From: Terrimicrobium sacchariphilum
GTDB lineage: Bacteria > Verrucomicrobiota > Verrucomicrobiia > Chthoniobacterales > Terrimicrobiaceae
Reading direction: 5' to 3'
DNA length: 64,000 bases
Assembly: GCF_001613545.1 (NCBI RefSeq)
Contig: NZ_BDCO01000002.1
Coordinates: forward strand, 3,699,299-3,763,298
Shown one piece after another: positions 27,660-35,446 of this stretch; positions within the stretch are counted from its first letter, which is position 1; each line of letters begins with the position of its first letter. The notes beneath the pieces are model-generated. The model was not told the origin of the DNA. It searched no databases and saw nothing but the letters and a program-made list of their open reading frames with translations. The translations under genes and the position numbers were made by a program.

Positions 27660-29138
27660 CTAGAACGCCAGGTTCATCTCCACTCCAACGCGATTGTCGT
27701 AAAAGCTGTTGGAGCTGATATTCGAGTCGTTATTGCGATACTCGTAGAAGACACCGGTCTTGACCCAGTCAGCCACATTGTAACTGATCGAAGGACGGGC
27801 GAAGATGTAGTTGTCCACGCGATCGGAATCGATATTCGACTCGGTCGCAAAGTAGGTGTCGTTTTCGTATCCGAAGGCGACACCGAGGAAGAACTTCTGA
27901 AGCACGCGCTGCTGGATCGAGATCTGCACACCCGTGGCGACGTAGTTCTGACCCTCGAGCGAGTTGGACCCGATCACATCACGATACCCGGTGAGACTGA
28001 TCAACGTCCCGTCAAACGGTGCGTACTCGAGCCCCAAGGAGAACACCGGCTCGACCTTGAAGTCGGACTCGCCTTCAAATTGACGAAACTCGATACCGGC
28101 GCTTGTCTTGAAGGTCAGCTTGCCAGTCGCCTCATAGCGGAGACGGCCACGGAGCTGCTGATAGTACTGCAGCGGACCCTCAGCCACGTCAAGAATGCCG
28201 GCCACTCCCTCACCTCCAAGCTTCACCTTGGGCAGGATGCGGTAATCACCTCCCAGCTTCAGTCGATAATCGTACTGGTTGAGGTAGGATTTGAAGATCT
28301 GCGTATTCTGCAGGAACTCGGCGTCAAACGTGGTCTTGTCGCTGTAATCGTAATTGAAGCGAATCGCGTTCACGAACAACTGGCGATCCGTAAATGCTCC
28401 GACTTCGCGATCCGGGCCAGTCAGGTACTGGTACCGGCTTTCGACCTGACCGGTCAGCTTGTTCCAGCGATACTGCCCGAGAAGAGCCGCCGCCTGGTTA
28501 AAGGCATTCTGCTGCGGATTCTGGGTGTAGAAATAACCCGTCCCGTACCACTCCGCGATGAGGAAGTTCTCCTTCAGATTGCGATAGTCGCCCATCTCGA
28601 AAGCCAGTCCAGCCGTGACGCTCCAAATCACATCGGCAACACGATTCGTGTTGGAGATGAAGATGTTGTCGTCATAGACCATGGCGGCCCCGGCCTTGGG
28701 CCGGATGCGCCAGAGACGTCGCTGGGCCTCGGCCACGGCCTTCCCGTCGATTTCCACCGGCGGGGCGGAAGCGTCAATATCGGCGCCGACTCCGGTCTCG
28801 GAATCAGGCACCGCCTCAGGCGTCGGCTGCAAAGGGGCTACAGCCGCAGCTGCCGCCTCACTCCCCAGGTTTTCCCCGGGAATCGTTGGTGCCAACGGAT
28901 GATAAAGATCCCGCGTCTGGGTGCTCGGGTTGGGATTCATGACAGCACTGGGCTGGGTCGGATTGATCGTTTGTGCAAACGACAGGCTGACAGTACCCGT
29001 GACAGCGGCGATCAGCCCGAGGGCCAATCCCGTCGTCAGGATCTGCCCGCGCATGCCCGAGCCGATTCCAGATGCTTTCTCCACCGCAGGCAGAGCCGGG
29101 AGAGCGGGATCGCCCTCCGTACGATTGATATGGTTCAT
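27660..29138 (-). CDS. outer-membrane beta-barrel protein of the EPS locus
   Basis: 492 aa, with GAGGGAATAAGCG before the ATG. An extended N-region with a hydrophobic segment (ILTTGLALGLIAAVTGTVSLSFAQ) leads into a Pro/Ala-rich linker, then from about residue 150 repeated amphipathic beta strands with alternating aromatic residues (AGAAMVYDDNIFIS, ENFLIAEWYGTGYFYTQNP, YRLKLGGDYRIL) and a terminal VGVEMNLAF whose last residue is Phe. This matches BBP2-type barrel proteins encoded beside wza/wzc in many polysaccharide loci. It probably sits in the outer membrane and takes part in polymer export. The signal segment starts unusually far in (about residue 30). Confidence 0.8.
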   Translation of the reverse strand: MNHINRTEGDPALPALPAVEKASGIGSGMRGQILTTGLALGLIAAVTGTVSLSFAQTINPTQPSAVMNPNPSTQTRDLYHPLAPTIPGENLGSEAAAAAVAPLQPTPEAVPDSETGVGADIDASAPPVEIDGKAVAEAQRRLWRIRPKAGAAMVYDDNIFISNTNRVADVIWSVTAGLAFEMGDYRNLKENFLIAEWYGTGYFYTQNPQQNAFNQAAALLGQYRWNKLTGQVESRYQYLTGPDREVGAFTDRQLFVNAIRFNYDYSDKTTFDAEFLQNTQIFKSYLNQYDYRLKLGGDYRILPKVKLGGEGVAGILDVAEGPLQYYQQLRGRLRYEATGKLTFKTSAGIEFRQFEGESDFKVEPVFSLGLEYAPFDGTLISLTGYRDVIGSNSLEGQNYVATGVQISIQQRVLQKFFLGVAFGYENDTYFATESNIDSDRVDNYIFARPSISYNVADWVKTGVFYEYRNNDSNISSNSFYDNRVGVEMNLAF

Positions 29139-29168
29139 CGCTTATTCCCTCGTTTCAACATGTACGCC

Positions 29169-29831
29169 CTAGAAGGAGGGCGAAGCAGGCGTCGGCGTGG
29201 GGGTGGGCGTCGGTACCGGAGTTGGAGTTGCGGACGGCCGAGGAGTCGGCGTCGGTGAAGAATTGGAAGTGAAATTGGACGGGTTGGACGTGATGGAGCC
29301 TGATCCAGGCAAGCCTCCCGGCCCCCCTCCGTTGCCACCGGAAACAGCACCTGCGATTGCCGAAGCAATCGCGGATGCGGCGGATGGAACAGCTGCCGCC
29401 ACGGCAGACTGCACAGCTGTTGCCGCTGATGGCACCGCTGCCGCTACCGATCCGGCAACAGCCGCAGCAGCAGACGGTACTGCCGTCGCCACAGCGCTCG
29501 CGATCGAGGCTGCCGCTGAAGGTACAGCCGTCGCCACGGCTCCGGCAACGGACGCAGCAGCTGATGGGACCGCTGTAGCCACGCTGGATGCGATGGACGC
29601 AGCCGCCGAAGGATAGGCAGCCGCCAGCGCTGCAGCAATCGCCGCAGCCTGCGAGGGATTCGCCTTTGCCGCCGCAGCCGCAATGGCCGCAGCCTGCGAG
29701 GGATTCGCCTTCGCCTGAGCCAAGGCGGCAGTCACCGCCGGACTCTGATTCTGCGCCTGAACGGCGGTCACATTCGCGACCACCAAGATCAAACTCGCCG
29801 TTAAAACCTTTATCAATTTGCCCTTTTTCAT
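29169..29831 (-). CDS. secreted alanine-rich protein with eight 15-residue repeats
   Basis: 220 aa from ATG 29831 (longer readings lack a signal peptide at the start). Signal peptide MKKGKLIKVLTASLILVVANVTAVQAQ. Residues 41-160 are eight tandem 15-mers, with a Pro at exactly residues 44, 59, 74, 89, 104, 119, 134 and 149; the consensus is A-x-A-V-P-S-A-A-A-x-I/V-A-x-A-V. The first two repeats carry NPSQ in place of VPSA. A Gly-rich hinge and a C-terminal PT/SPTP tail of about 30 residues follow, resembling cell-wall or matrix spacers. No enzyme motif. As the first gene of the locus it may be a matrix or adhesin-like component, or an antifreeze-like helix array. No named family recognised. Confidence 0.72.
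   Translation of the reverse strand: MKKGKLIKVLTASLILVVANVTAVQAQNQSPAVTAALAQAKANPSQAAAIAAAAAKANPSQAAAIAAALAAAYPSAAASIASSVATAVPSAAASVAGAVATAVPSAAASIASAVATAVPSAAAAVAGSVAAAVPSAATAVQSAVAAAVPSAASAIASAIAGAVSGGNGGGPGGLPGSGSITSNPSNFTSNSSPTPTPRPSATPTPVPTPTPTPTPASPSF
29352..29711 (-). repeat. eight tandem 45-bp coding repeats
   Basis: Encodes residues 41-160 of the Ala-rich protein. The period is exactly 45 bases with no indels across eight units, while the third-position sequence varies. This indicates selection on the protein repeat instead of very recent DNA slippage. Confidence 0.85.
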
Positions 29832-29863
29832 TCCGTATTTGGTCAAGTTCGCACTCGCTTCTA

Positions 29864-29883
29864 GTCGCCGTTCCCACGGCGAC
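29864..29883 (-). promoter_or_regulatory. perfect hairpin in the 5' leader of the EPS operon
   Basis: An 8-bp perfect stem (GTCGCCGT / ACGGCGAC) with a GGGA-type tetraloop, 33 bases before the start of the Ala-rich gene. There is no U-tract after it, so it is not a terminator. It could be a processing, stability or antitermination signal. No consensus JUMPStart/ops motif is present in the 204 bases between this start and the next terminator, and I cannot place a convincing promoter there. Confidence 0.4.
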
Positions 29884-30026
29884 AAGAGCTCGTATATTAC
29901 AATTTGGTTACAGTCCCTTTGTCCCTGCGGTGCCCCGTTGTCGTAATAAGCCCTAACAACGTTGCACCAACCAGAAATCTGCGAAATGACTAGCAGCAGA
30001 TGTGCCAGTGCCAAGAAAAAGTTTTC

Positions 30027-30066
30027 AAAAAAAAACGCCCGCTCAGGTTTTCAGGCCTGGCGGGCG
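30027..30066 (-). terminator. rho-independent terminator of the RND efflux operon
   Basis: Stem CGCCCGC paired with GCGGGCG, extended by CAGG/CCTG after a one-base bulge, loop of eight, then nine uridines on the minus strand. It lies 23 bases past the RND stop codon. Confidence 0.9.
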
Positions 30067-30089
30067 TGGGTATTGACGAGTGCTCCGCG

Positions 30090-33000
30090 CTAGACAGCAA
30101 GAGCGTCTTTGACGGTGGGAGCCGGGTGCTCCTTACCCTTGCGGCTCTTGCTGCGATCTGTGGCGATAAGACTGTAGATCACCGGGACCACGAAGAGGGT
30201 GAACGCCGTTCCGATCAGCATCCCGGTCACCAGTACGATACCGATGCTATTGCGTGCAGCTGCACCCGGGCCGCTGGCGAAAACCAGCGGTGTATGACCT
30301 ACCACCGTGGCAGCGGTTGTCATCAGGATGGCGCGAAGCCGCGTGACCGAGGCCTGCACGGCCGCGTCGACTCGAGACAACCCGCTCTGTTGCAGGTGAT
30401 TGGCAAACTCCACGATAAGAATGCCGTTTTTCGCGACGAGACCGACGAGAGTGATCAATCCCACCTGGCTGTAGATGTTGAGCGAGGTGAATCCCAGGAA
30501 GGAAAAAACCAGCGCGCCCGACAGCGCGAGCGGGACCGACCCGAAAAGAATAATAAACGGATCGCGGAAGCTCTCAAATTGCGCTGCCAGCACGAGAAAG
30601 ATGAGGACAAACGACAGCACCATCGTGGTGACGAGTGTATTGCCTTCCTTGCGGAGTTGTCGGGACTCTCCGGCGTAGTCGATGACAAATCCTGCCGGCA
30701 GCAGCTTTGCCGCCTCCTCCTCCAGCACGCGGAGGGCCTGGTCCTTCGAAACGCCGGGAGGCAGCGCACCATGGACAGTGGCTGAATTGAGCTGCTGGAA
30801 CCGCTTGAGCTCGCGTGGCTCCACCGAGTTTTTCAAGGTGGCAAAGGTCGAGAGTTGAACGAGTTTGCCGCCTGGTCCGCTGACATAAATCTCCTTGAGC
30901 TGATCGGCAGAAAGTCGTTCGGTGCGTTTGATTTGCGGGATCACCTTGTAGCTGCGGCCCTGCACCTGGAAGCGGTTGACATAGTTGCCGCCGATGAGAG
31001 CGGATAAGTCAGCACCGACCTGCTGGAGGTTGAGGCCAAGCGCCGCCACCTTGTCGCGATCGAAGACGATCTCGGTCTGCGGCTGGTCGTATTTCAGATC
31101 CGTGTCCGCAAACATGAAGAGGCCGCTCTGAAATGCCTTGGCCACCAGCTTGTTGGCTATATCCAGGAGTTCCTTGGGCTCCGCCGTCGACGCAATGACG
31201 ATCTCGATCGGAAAGTTGCTTCCGCCCGGCAGCGGCGGCGGCGTCACCGGGATAACCTGCAGCCCTGCGATCGCCCCTGTCTTGGGAAACAACTCCGCCG
31301 CGATCTGCTCGGTAGAGCGCTCCCGTTGATTCCATGGCTTTGTCACGAGACCGCCAAATCCCCCGGTCGGCATGTTGATTTGGAACGTATTGGAAACCTC
31401 TGGCGCAGACATGAACGCCTTGTTGATCTCGTCGGAGAATAGGGTCACCTGGTCGAGCGTGGCATTGGCCGGCGCGTTAATGATGCCGAAAATGAACCCC
31501 TGATCCTCGTTGGGAGCCAGCTCATTGGTCGAGAACATCGCCAGCGGGATGATAAGCAATCCGATAAAGGCGCTGAAAACGATCACGGCCGCACGATAGC
31601 CCATCGTCCTTGCCAGGACGGACGAGTACCATTTGCGAATCGCCTCGAAGCGGCGATTCACCCAGCCGGCGTATCCTCGCTCCGCATCGCCCTCGCGAAG
31701 CATGCGCGACGACATCATCGGGGAGAGAGTCAATGCCACGATACCCGAGACAATGACCGCGCCCGCCAGGGTAAAGGCAAACTCCCGGAAGAGCGCGCCC
31801 GTGAGTCCGCCCTGGATGCCGATCGGCGTATAGACTGCGGCCAGCGTGATGGTCATGGCGATGACCGGGCCGATCAACTCGCGGGCGCCGTTGATGGCTG
31901 CCTGAAAGGGAGTCTCGCCCTCCTGAAGGCGTCGCTCGACATTTTCCACCACGACGATGGCGTCGTCGACGACGATACCCACCGCCAGCACGATGGCCAG
32001 CAGCGTGAGGAGATTGATCGTAAAGCCAGCAATCATCATCAGGAATACCGCACCGATCAGCGAAATCGGGATGGCGATTACCGGGATGACCACCGAACGC
32101 ACGGAACCCATGAAAAGGAAGATCACCGCGATGACGATGAGCAGCGTCTCGATGAGCGTCTTGATCACGTCATGGATCGCGCTGTCGATGTAGATCGTCG
32201 AGTCGTAGGCCACGTCGGCATGCATGCCGGCAGGAAGGCGGGACTGGATGTCGGGCAGGGCCTCGCGCACGAGGCGCACCACGTCGAGCGTATTGGCCTG
32301 GGGTAGCGGCCACACTCCCATGAAGGTTGCCTTTTGACCGGAGAAGCGCACATCCTCCTCGTAGGATTCCGCACCGAGTGAGACGTCAGCCACGTCGCCC
32401 AGGCGCACGATGGAGCCGTTTTTCTCACTGATCACGAGATTGCGAAATTCCTCCTCCGAGCGCAGGTCCGTGTTTGCCACGAGATTGACGGCGATCATGC
32501 TGCCCTTGGTTTTTCCCACGGCAGAGAGGTAGTTGTTCGCCTGGAGGGCCTGCTGCACTTGCGTACCCGTGATATTGAGGGCGGCAAGCTTGTCGGGCTT
32601 GAGCCAGATACGCATGGCAAATGTGCGCGCTCCCAGGATGTCCGCCTTTTGCACGCCCGGGATGGCCGAGAGCTTCGGCTGTACGACTCGGGTGAGGTAG
32701 TCAGTGATCTGGTTCTGGTCGAGATCCTTCGAGTAAAAGCTCAGGTAGACTGCGGCAAACTCCGAGTCCTTGGACTCGACCTCGATCACAGGCGCCTCCG
32801 CCTCGGGCGGCAGGTCATTGCGCACCTGGGCCACCTTGGCCTGGATCTGCGTGAGCGCGGCATTGGTGTCATAGTTCAGCTTCAGGTGCACGGTGATCGT
32901 GCTCACTCCCTGCGCGCTGGAGCTTTCCATGTAGTCGATGCCGTCCGCGCTCGCGATCACACGCTCGAGGGGAGTCGTGATGTAACCGCGGACGAGATCG

Positions 33001-33167
33001 GCATTTGCGCCGATAAAAGCGGTGGTCACCGTGACGACAGCGATGTCGCTACGCGGGTATTGACGCACGCTCAACGTATTGATCGAGACCAAACCTGCGA
33101 TCAGGATCAGCAGGTTCACCACGATCGCGAGGATCGGGCGCTTGATAAAGATGTCCGTAAATTTCAT
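30090..33167 (-). CDS. RND efflux pump inner-membrane subunit (HAE1/AcrB family)
   Basis: 1025 aa from ATG 33167 (MKFTDIFIKRPILAIVVNLL), the standard family length and start; the longer reading to 33290 lies in the adaptor gene. Twelve predicted helices with two large periplasmic loops. Helix four contains the proton-relay acids in VGIVVDDAIVVVENV; other family motifs are GYITTPLERVIASADGI near the start, TNELAPNEDQGFIF, and helix ten to twelve with GLVAKNGILIVEFANHLQ. Works with the adjacent adaptor and an outer-membrane TolC partner encoded elsewhere; no TolC gene is here. MarR control is likely. Substrate unknown. Confidence 0.95.
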   Translation of the reverse strand: MKFTDIFIKRPILAIVVNLLILIAGLVSINTLSVRQYPRSDIAVVTVTTAFIGANADLVRGYITTPLERVIASADGIDYMESSSAQGVSTITVHLKLNYDTNAALTQIQAKVAQVRNDLPPEAEAPVIEVESKDSEFAAVYLSFYSKDLDQNQITDYLTRVVQPKLSAIPGVQKADILGARTFAMRIWLKPDKLAALNITGTQVQQALQANNYLSAVGKTKGSMIAVNLVANTDLRSEEEFRNLVISEKNGSIVRLGDVADVSLGAESYEEDVRFSGQKATFMGVWPLPQANTLDVVRLVREALPDIQSRLPAGMHADVAYDSTIYIDSAIHDVIKTLIETLLIVIAVIFLFMGSVRSVVIPVIAIPISLIGAVFLMMIAGFTINLLTLLAIVLAVGIVVDDAIVVVENVERRLQEGETPFQAAINGARELIGPVIAMTITLAAVYTPIGIQGGLTGALFREFAFTLAGAVIVSGIVALTLSPMMSSRMLREGDAERGYAGWVNRRFEAIRKWYSSVLARTMGYRAAVIVFSAFIGLLIIPLAMFSTNELAPNEDQGFIFGIINAPANATLDQVTLFSDEINKAFMSAPEVSNTFQINMPTGGFGGLVTKPWNQRERSTEQIAAELFPKTGAIAGLQVIPVTPPPLPGGSNFPIEIVIASTAEPKELLDIANKLVAKAFQSGLFMFADTDLKYDQPQTEIVFDRDKVAALGLNLQQVGADLSALIGGNYVNRFQVQGRSYKVIPQIKRTERLSADQLKEIYVSGPGGKLVQLSTFATLKNSVEPRELKRFQQLNSATVHGALPPGVSKDQALRVLEEEAAKLLPAGFVIDYAGESRQLRKEGNTLVTTMVLSFVLIFLVLAAQFESFRDPFIILFGSVPLALSGALVFSFLGFTSLNIYSQVGLITLVGLVAKNGILIVEFANHLQQSGLSRVDAAVQASVTRLRAILMTTAATVVGHTPLVFASGPGAAARNSIGIVLVTGMLIGTAFTLFVVPVIYSLIATDRSKSRKGKEHPAPTVKDALAV

Positions 33168-33198
33168 AGCCTGTTGGCTGTCGAGATAAGCCGATGGA

Positions 33199-34335
33199 TC
33201 AGGAATCCTCGGGCTTGGGCTTTTCGTTGTTGGCGGGCTCGATCGTATTGTTGATCTGGACGTGGGAACCCTGCCGCAGCTTGAAGACACCCGAGGTGAC
33301 CACCTGCTCGCCCGGCTTCACGCCGCTGAGGATCGACACGCGGTCGCCCTTGGACTCACCCACTTTTACTACCTGCTGGCGCACCCCGGTGTACGACTCG
33401 CCCTTTTGATCCTTCATCTGCTCCACGACATAGACCGTGTCGCCGTAGGGAGCGAACTGGACCGCCGTCGCAGGGATCAAAACCCGCTTTTCCATGTTGG
33501 GCAGCGGCACCTCGGCGCCGACAAACATGCCGGGACGGAGCAGCCCCTCCGGATTAGCCAACGTCGCTTGCACCAGCACGTTGCGGGTGGCCTCATCGAC
33601 GACGGAATCGACCGCATTGATCTTGCCGTGGAAGATCTTGTCCTCCAGACCGTCTGCCTTCACGAGCACCTCCTGCCCGGCCTTGATCGAGCCGATTGTC
33701 TGCTGGGGGAGGTAGAAGTTTACGTAGATCGGGTCCAGCGACTGCAGGGGAGCCACCTGCGCCCCGCTCTGGAGATACTGGCCGAGATTCACCAGGCGAA
33801 TACCCAACACACCAGTAAAGGGCGCCCGGATCGTCTTTTTATTGATCAGCGAGGAAACCTCCTGCACTCGCGCCTCGGCCTGGTCGTATTGGGCCTGGGC
33901 CGCATCGAAATCCGCCTGCGAACTCACGCGGTTCTGCAGCAGGTTCTTCTGCCGTTGAAGACTCGTCTCTGCCAGTTTCAACTGGGCCTGGGCCGAGCGC
34001 AGTTGCGCCTGTTCCTGGCTGACATCGAGCTGCACGAGCAGGTCGCCCTGCTTGACATTCTGACCCGACTCAAAGGCGATTTTCTCCACGATGCCCGGCT
34101 GGTCTGTACTCACGACGACACCCTGCACCGCGGAAGTCGAGCCGACCGCGCGAATGGCTGGCACCCACTCCTCCTCTGGCGCCTCGATGGCGGTCACCGC
34201 CTCCGGCGGCATTTTCATGTTGGCGTACTTTGCCATCATCCCCTTGATCTGGAGAGCTTTGACCCCTCCCAGCAAGACCCAGACGCCGATACCCGCCGCA
34301 ACGGCGAGCAAAATCACTATTCCTCTTTTAATCAT
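33199..34335 (-). CDS. RND periplasmic adaptor (membrane fusion protein)
   Basis: 378 aa from ATG 34335, which has AAGGA nine bases upstream and overlaps the MarR stop by 8 bases. One N-terminal membrane helix (MIKRGIVILLAVAAGIGVWVLL), then biotinyl-lipoyl half-motifs (GIVEKIAFESGQNVKQGDLLVQLD and IRAPFTGVLGIRLVNLGQYLQ) flanking a coiled-coil hairpin (about residues 95-160), a beta-barrel and a C-terminal MP domain (VVKVGESKGDRVSILSGVKPGEQVVTSG). Bridges the pump and the outer membrane channel. The membrane-anchored form without lipobox is typical of MexJ/AcrA-like variants. Confidence 0.92.
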   Translation of the reverse strand: MIKRGIVILLAVAAGIGVWVLLGGVKALQIKGMMAKYANMKMPPEAVTAIEAPEEEWVPAIRAVGSTSAVQGVVVSTDQPGIVEKIAFESGQNVKQGDLLVQLDVSQEQAQLRSAQAQLKLAETSLQRQKNLLQNRVSSQADFDAAQAQYDQAEARVQEVSSLINKKTIRAPFTGVLGIRLVNLGQYLQSGAQVAPLQSLDPIYVNFYLPQQTIGSIKAGQEVLVKADGLEDKIFHGKINAVDSVVDEATRNVLVQATLANPEGLLRPGMFVGAEVPLPNMEKRVLIPATAVQFAPYGDTVYVVEQMKDQKGESYTGVRQQVVKVGESKGDRVSILSGVKPGEQVVTSGVFKLRQGSHVQINNTIEPANNEKPKPEDS

Positions 34336-34870
34336 GGCAGCCATTCCTTGATGCCGACCCACTAGATGGTTCCTCGAACGATTGCCGGGTCTTGCGAAGC
34401 AATTCGATGAGTTGTTTACGTTCCTGGGAGGATAAAGTTCCGACTGTTCCAGCCGACCAGCGCATAAATTCCGGCCGCACCTTGGCAAGTAGCTTTTCGC
34501 CTGCGGAAGTGATCTTCACATTGGAGGCGCGTCGGTCATTCGGGTCCGACGCTCGCGCTACAAGGCCCGCCTTTTCCAAAGTATCGAGGATGCCCGTGAT
34601 CGTCGCTCGACTCACGCTCGACTTTTCCGCAATCTCCGATGACCTCATGCTCCCCGTCGGCGAAGCATCAAGGATAAAAAGCAACACCATCCGCGCCTGA
34701 TTCAGTCCAAACCGCGCGAGAAACGCCGCTTCTGCACGGGCGATCACCTCTCCCGTGTGCAACAGGTTCATATACAACTCGCAAATGGAGGCATCTACAC
34801 CGGGAATGTCCGCCGCAGCTTCCTGCAGGCATTCATACCGGGGAAGTTCCTTGAGTAGGAAGAGCGACAT
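34328..34870 (-). CDS. MarR-family transcriptional regulator
   Basis: 180 aa. Winged helix between about residues 65 and 140: GLNQARMVLLFILDA, MRSSEIAEKSSVSRATITGILDTLEKAGLVARASDPNDRRASNVKITSAGEKLL. These are the MarR recognition helix and wing with the conserved D-x-R-R. It is first in an operon with an RND adaptor and pump, so it most likely represses them and responds to a small lipophilic ligand. An inverted repeat lies just upstream. Confidence 0.92.
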   Translation of the reverse strand: MSLFLLKELPRYECLQEAAADIPGVDASICELYMNLLHTGEVIARAEAAFLARFGLNQARMVLLFILDASPTGSMRSSEIAEKSSVSRATITGILDTLEKAGLVARASDPNDRRASNVKITSAGEKLLAKVRPEFMRWSAGTVGTLSSQERKQLIELLRKTRQSFEEPSSGSASRNGCHD

Positions 34871-34889
34871 GGTGGGGAGATTTAATACG

Positions 34890-34907
34890 ATTGATGGTTA
34901 AGTCAAT
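34890..34907. promoter_or_regulatory. candidate MarR operator (inverted repeat) with -35-like element
   Basis: ATTGA-N8-TCAAT, 20-37 bases before the MarR start codon. On the minus strand TTGACT overlaps one arm and could be the -35 box, with an AT-rich stretch TATTAAA about 13 bases on. MarR proteins normally bind 16-20 bp palindromes overlapping their own promoter. The arms are only five bases, so support is modest. Confidence 0.35.
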
Positions 34908-35136
34908 GAATAATTAGGCGGCTTATTACTTGGCCCCTAAGATTATTCGAGACACCTGATAGAAGAGAATCGCCCACTCTGAGGTCCGACTGCGACGAGG
35001 GAAAAAAGGCAGGACCAGCCTACCCGGAAATGATGCAGGCCACCGCGACGAATGCCACGGTGGCCTGCTGTTCCCCCCAGAACAATTTCCACTATGCCGG
35101 GAATTTTCCGGTTCGCAAGAGAAATTTCACAAGAAA
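34908..35136. other. intergenic region with one hairpin, no gene seen
   Basis: No credible ORF. It holds a 10-bp perfect stem at 35036-35067 (CAGGCCACCG / CGGTGGCCTG, loop of 12) that is not followed by a T-tract on either strand. The AT-rich stretch 35103-35150 precedes the degraded regulator. Confidence 0.5.
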
Positions 35137-35442
35137 ATGAAATTTTTGATCAGTGGGCACTACAGCTTGCGGTCCCTGGCCGAGCCTTCCGGATTCTCGG
35201 CCCGGCCATGTTCTCTAGCTCGTCGCCATATGATGCCCGGAGCGGCCTCGGCGAACTCAGGTCGCTCGTGGGTCCTCTGTTGCTAAACCGGCGGCATTCC
35301 GGATTGAAAACCGGCGCTGAAGCAGGTTCTCACCCAGGCATGGATCGATCTCGGCTACCAGCCGCAGCGCAGCAAGGGTATGACCCGGGCGGTTCACACC
35401 CAGGCCATTGTCATTCCCAATCGGGTAATCGGAGAGCCGTAG
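35137..35442 (+). pseudogene. degraded LacI-type regulator fragment
   Basis: One plus-strand frame from ATG 35137 reads YSLRSLAEPSGFSA, like the start of a LacI helix-turn-helix, and after two in-frame stops resumes with VLTQAWIDLGYQPQRSKG and then TQAIVIPNRVIGEP, resembling the hinge and the first strand of the LacI ligand domain. It then stops at TAG 35440. The order and spacing fit LacI regulators, whereas the region between is scrambled. This is a pattern match by eye. Other ORFs here (35052-35450 plus, 35257-35592 minus) look like shadows. Confidence 0.35.
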
Positions 35443-35446
35443 GGCT

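Noticed and set aside
29352..29711. Possible CRISPR array or minisatellite
   Set aside because: The 45-bp units are contiguous without unique spacers, stay in frame and encode a repeat protein.
29884..30026. JUMPStart/ops element before the EPS operon
   Set aside because: No sequence close to the GGCGGTAGC core was found in the leader or the upstream gap.
30000..30785. Plus-strand ORF of 261 codons opposite the RND pump
   Set aside because: Antisense shadow of a clear AcrB-family gene, starting inside the terminator region.
35036..35067. Terminator in the MarR-NagZ gap
   Set aside because: A perfect 10-bp stem, but with no T-tract on either side.
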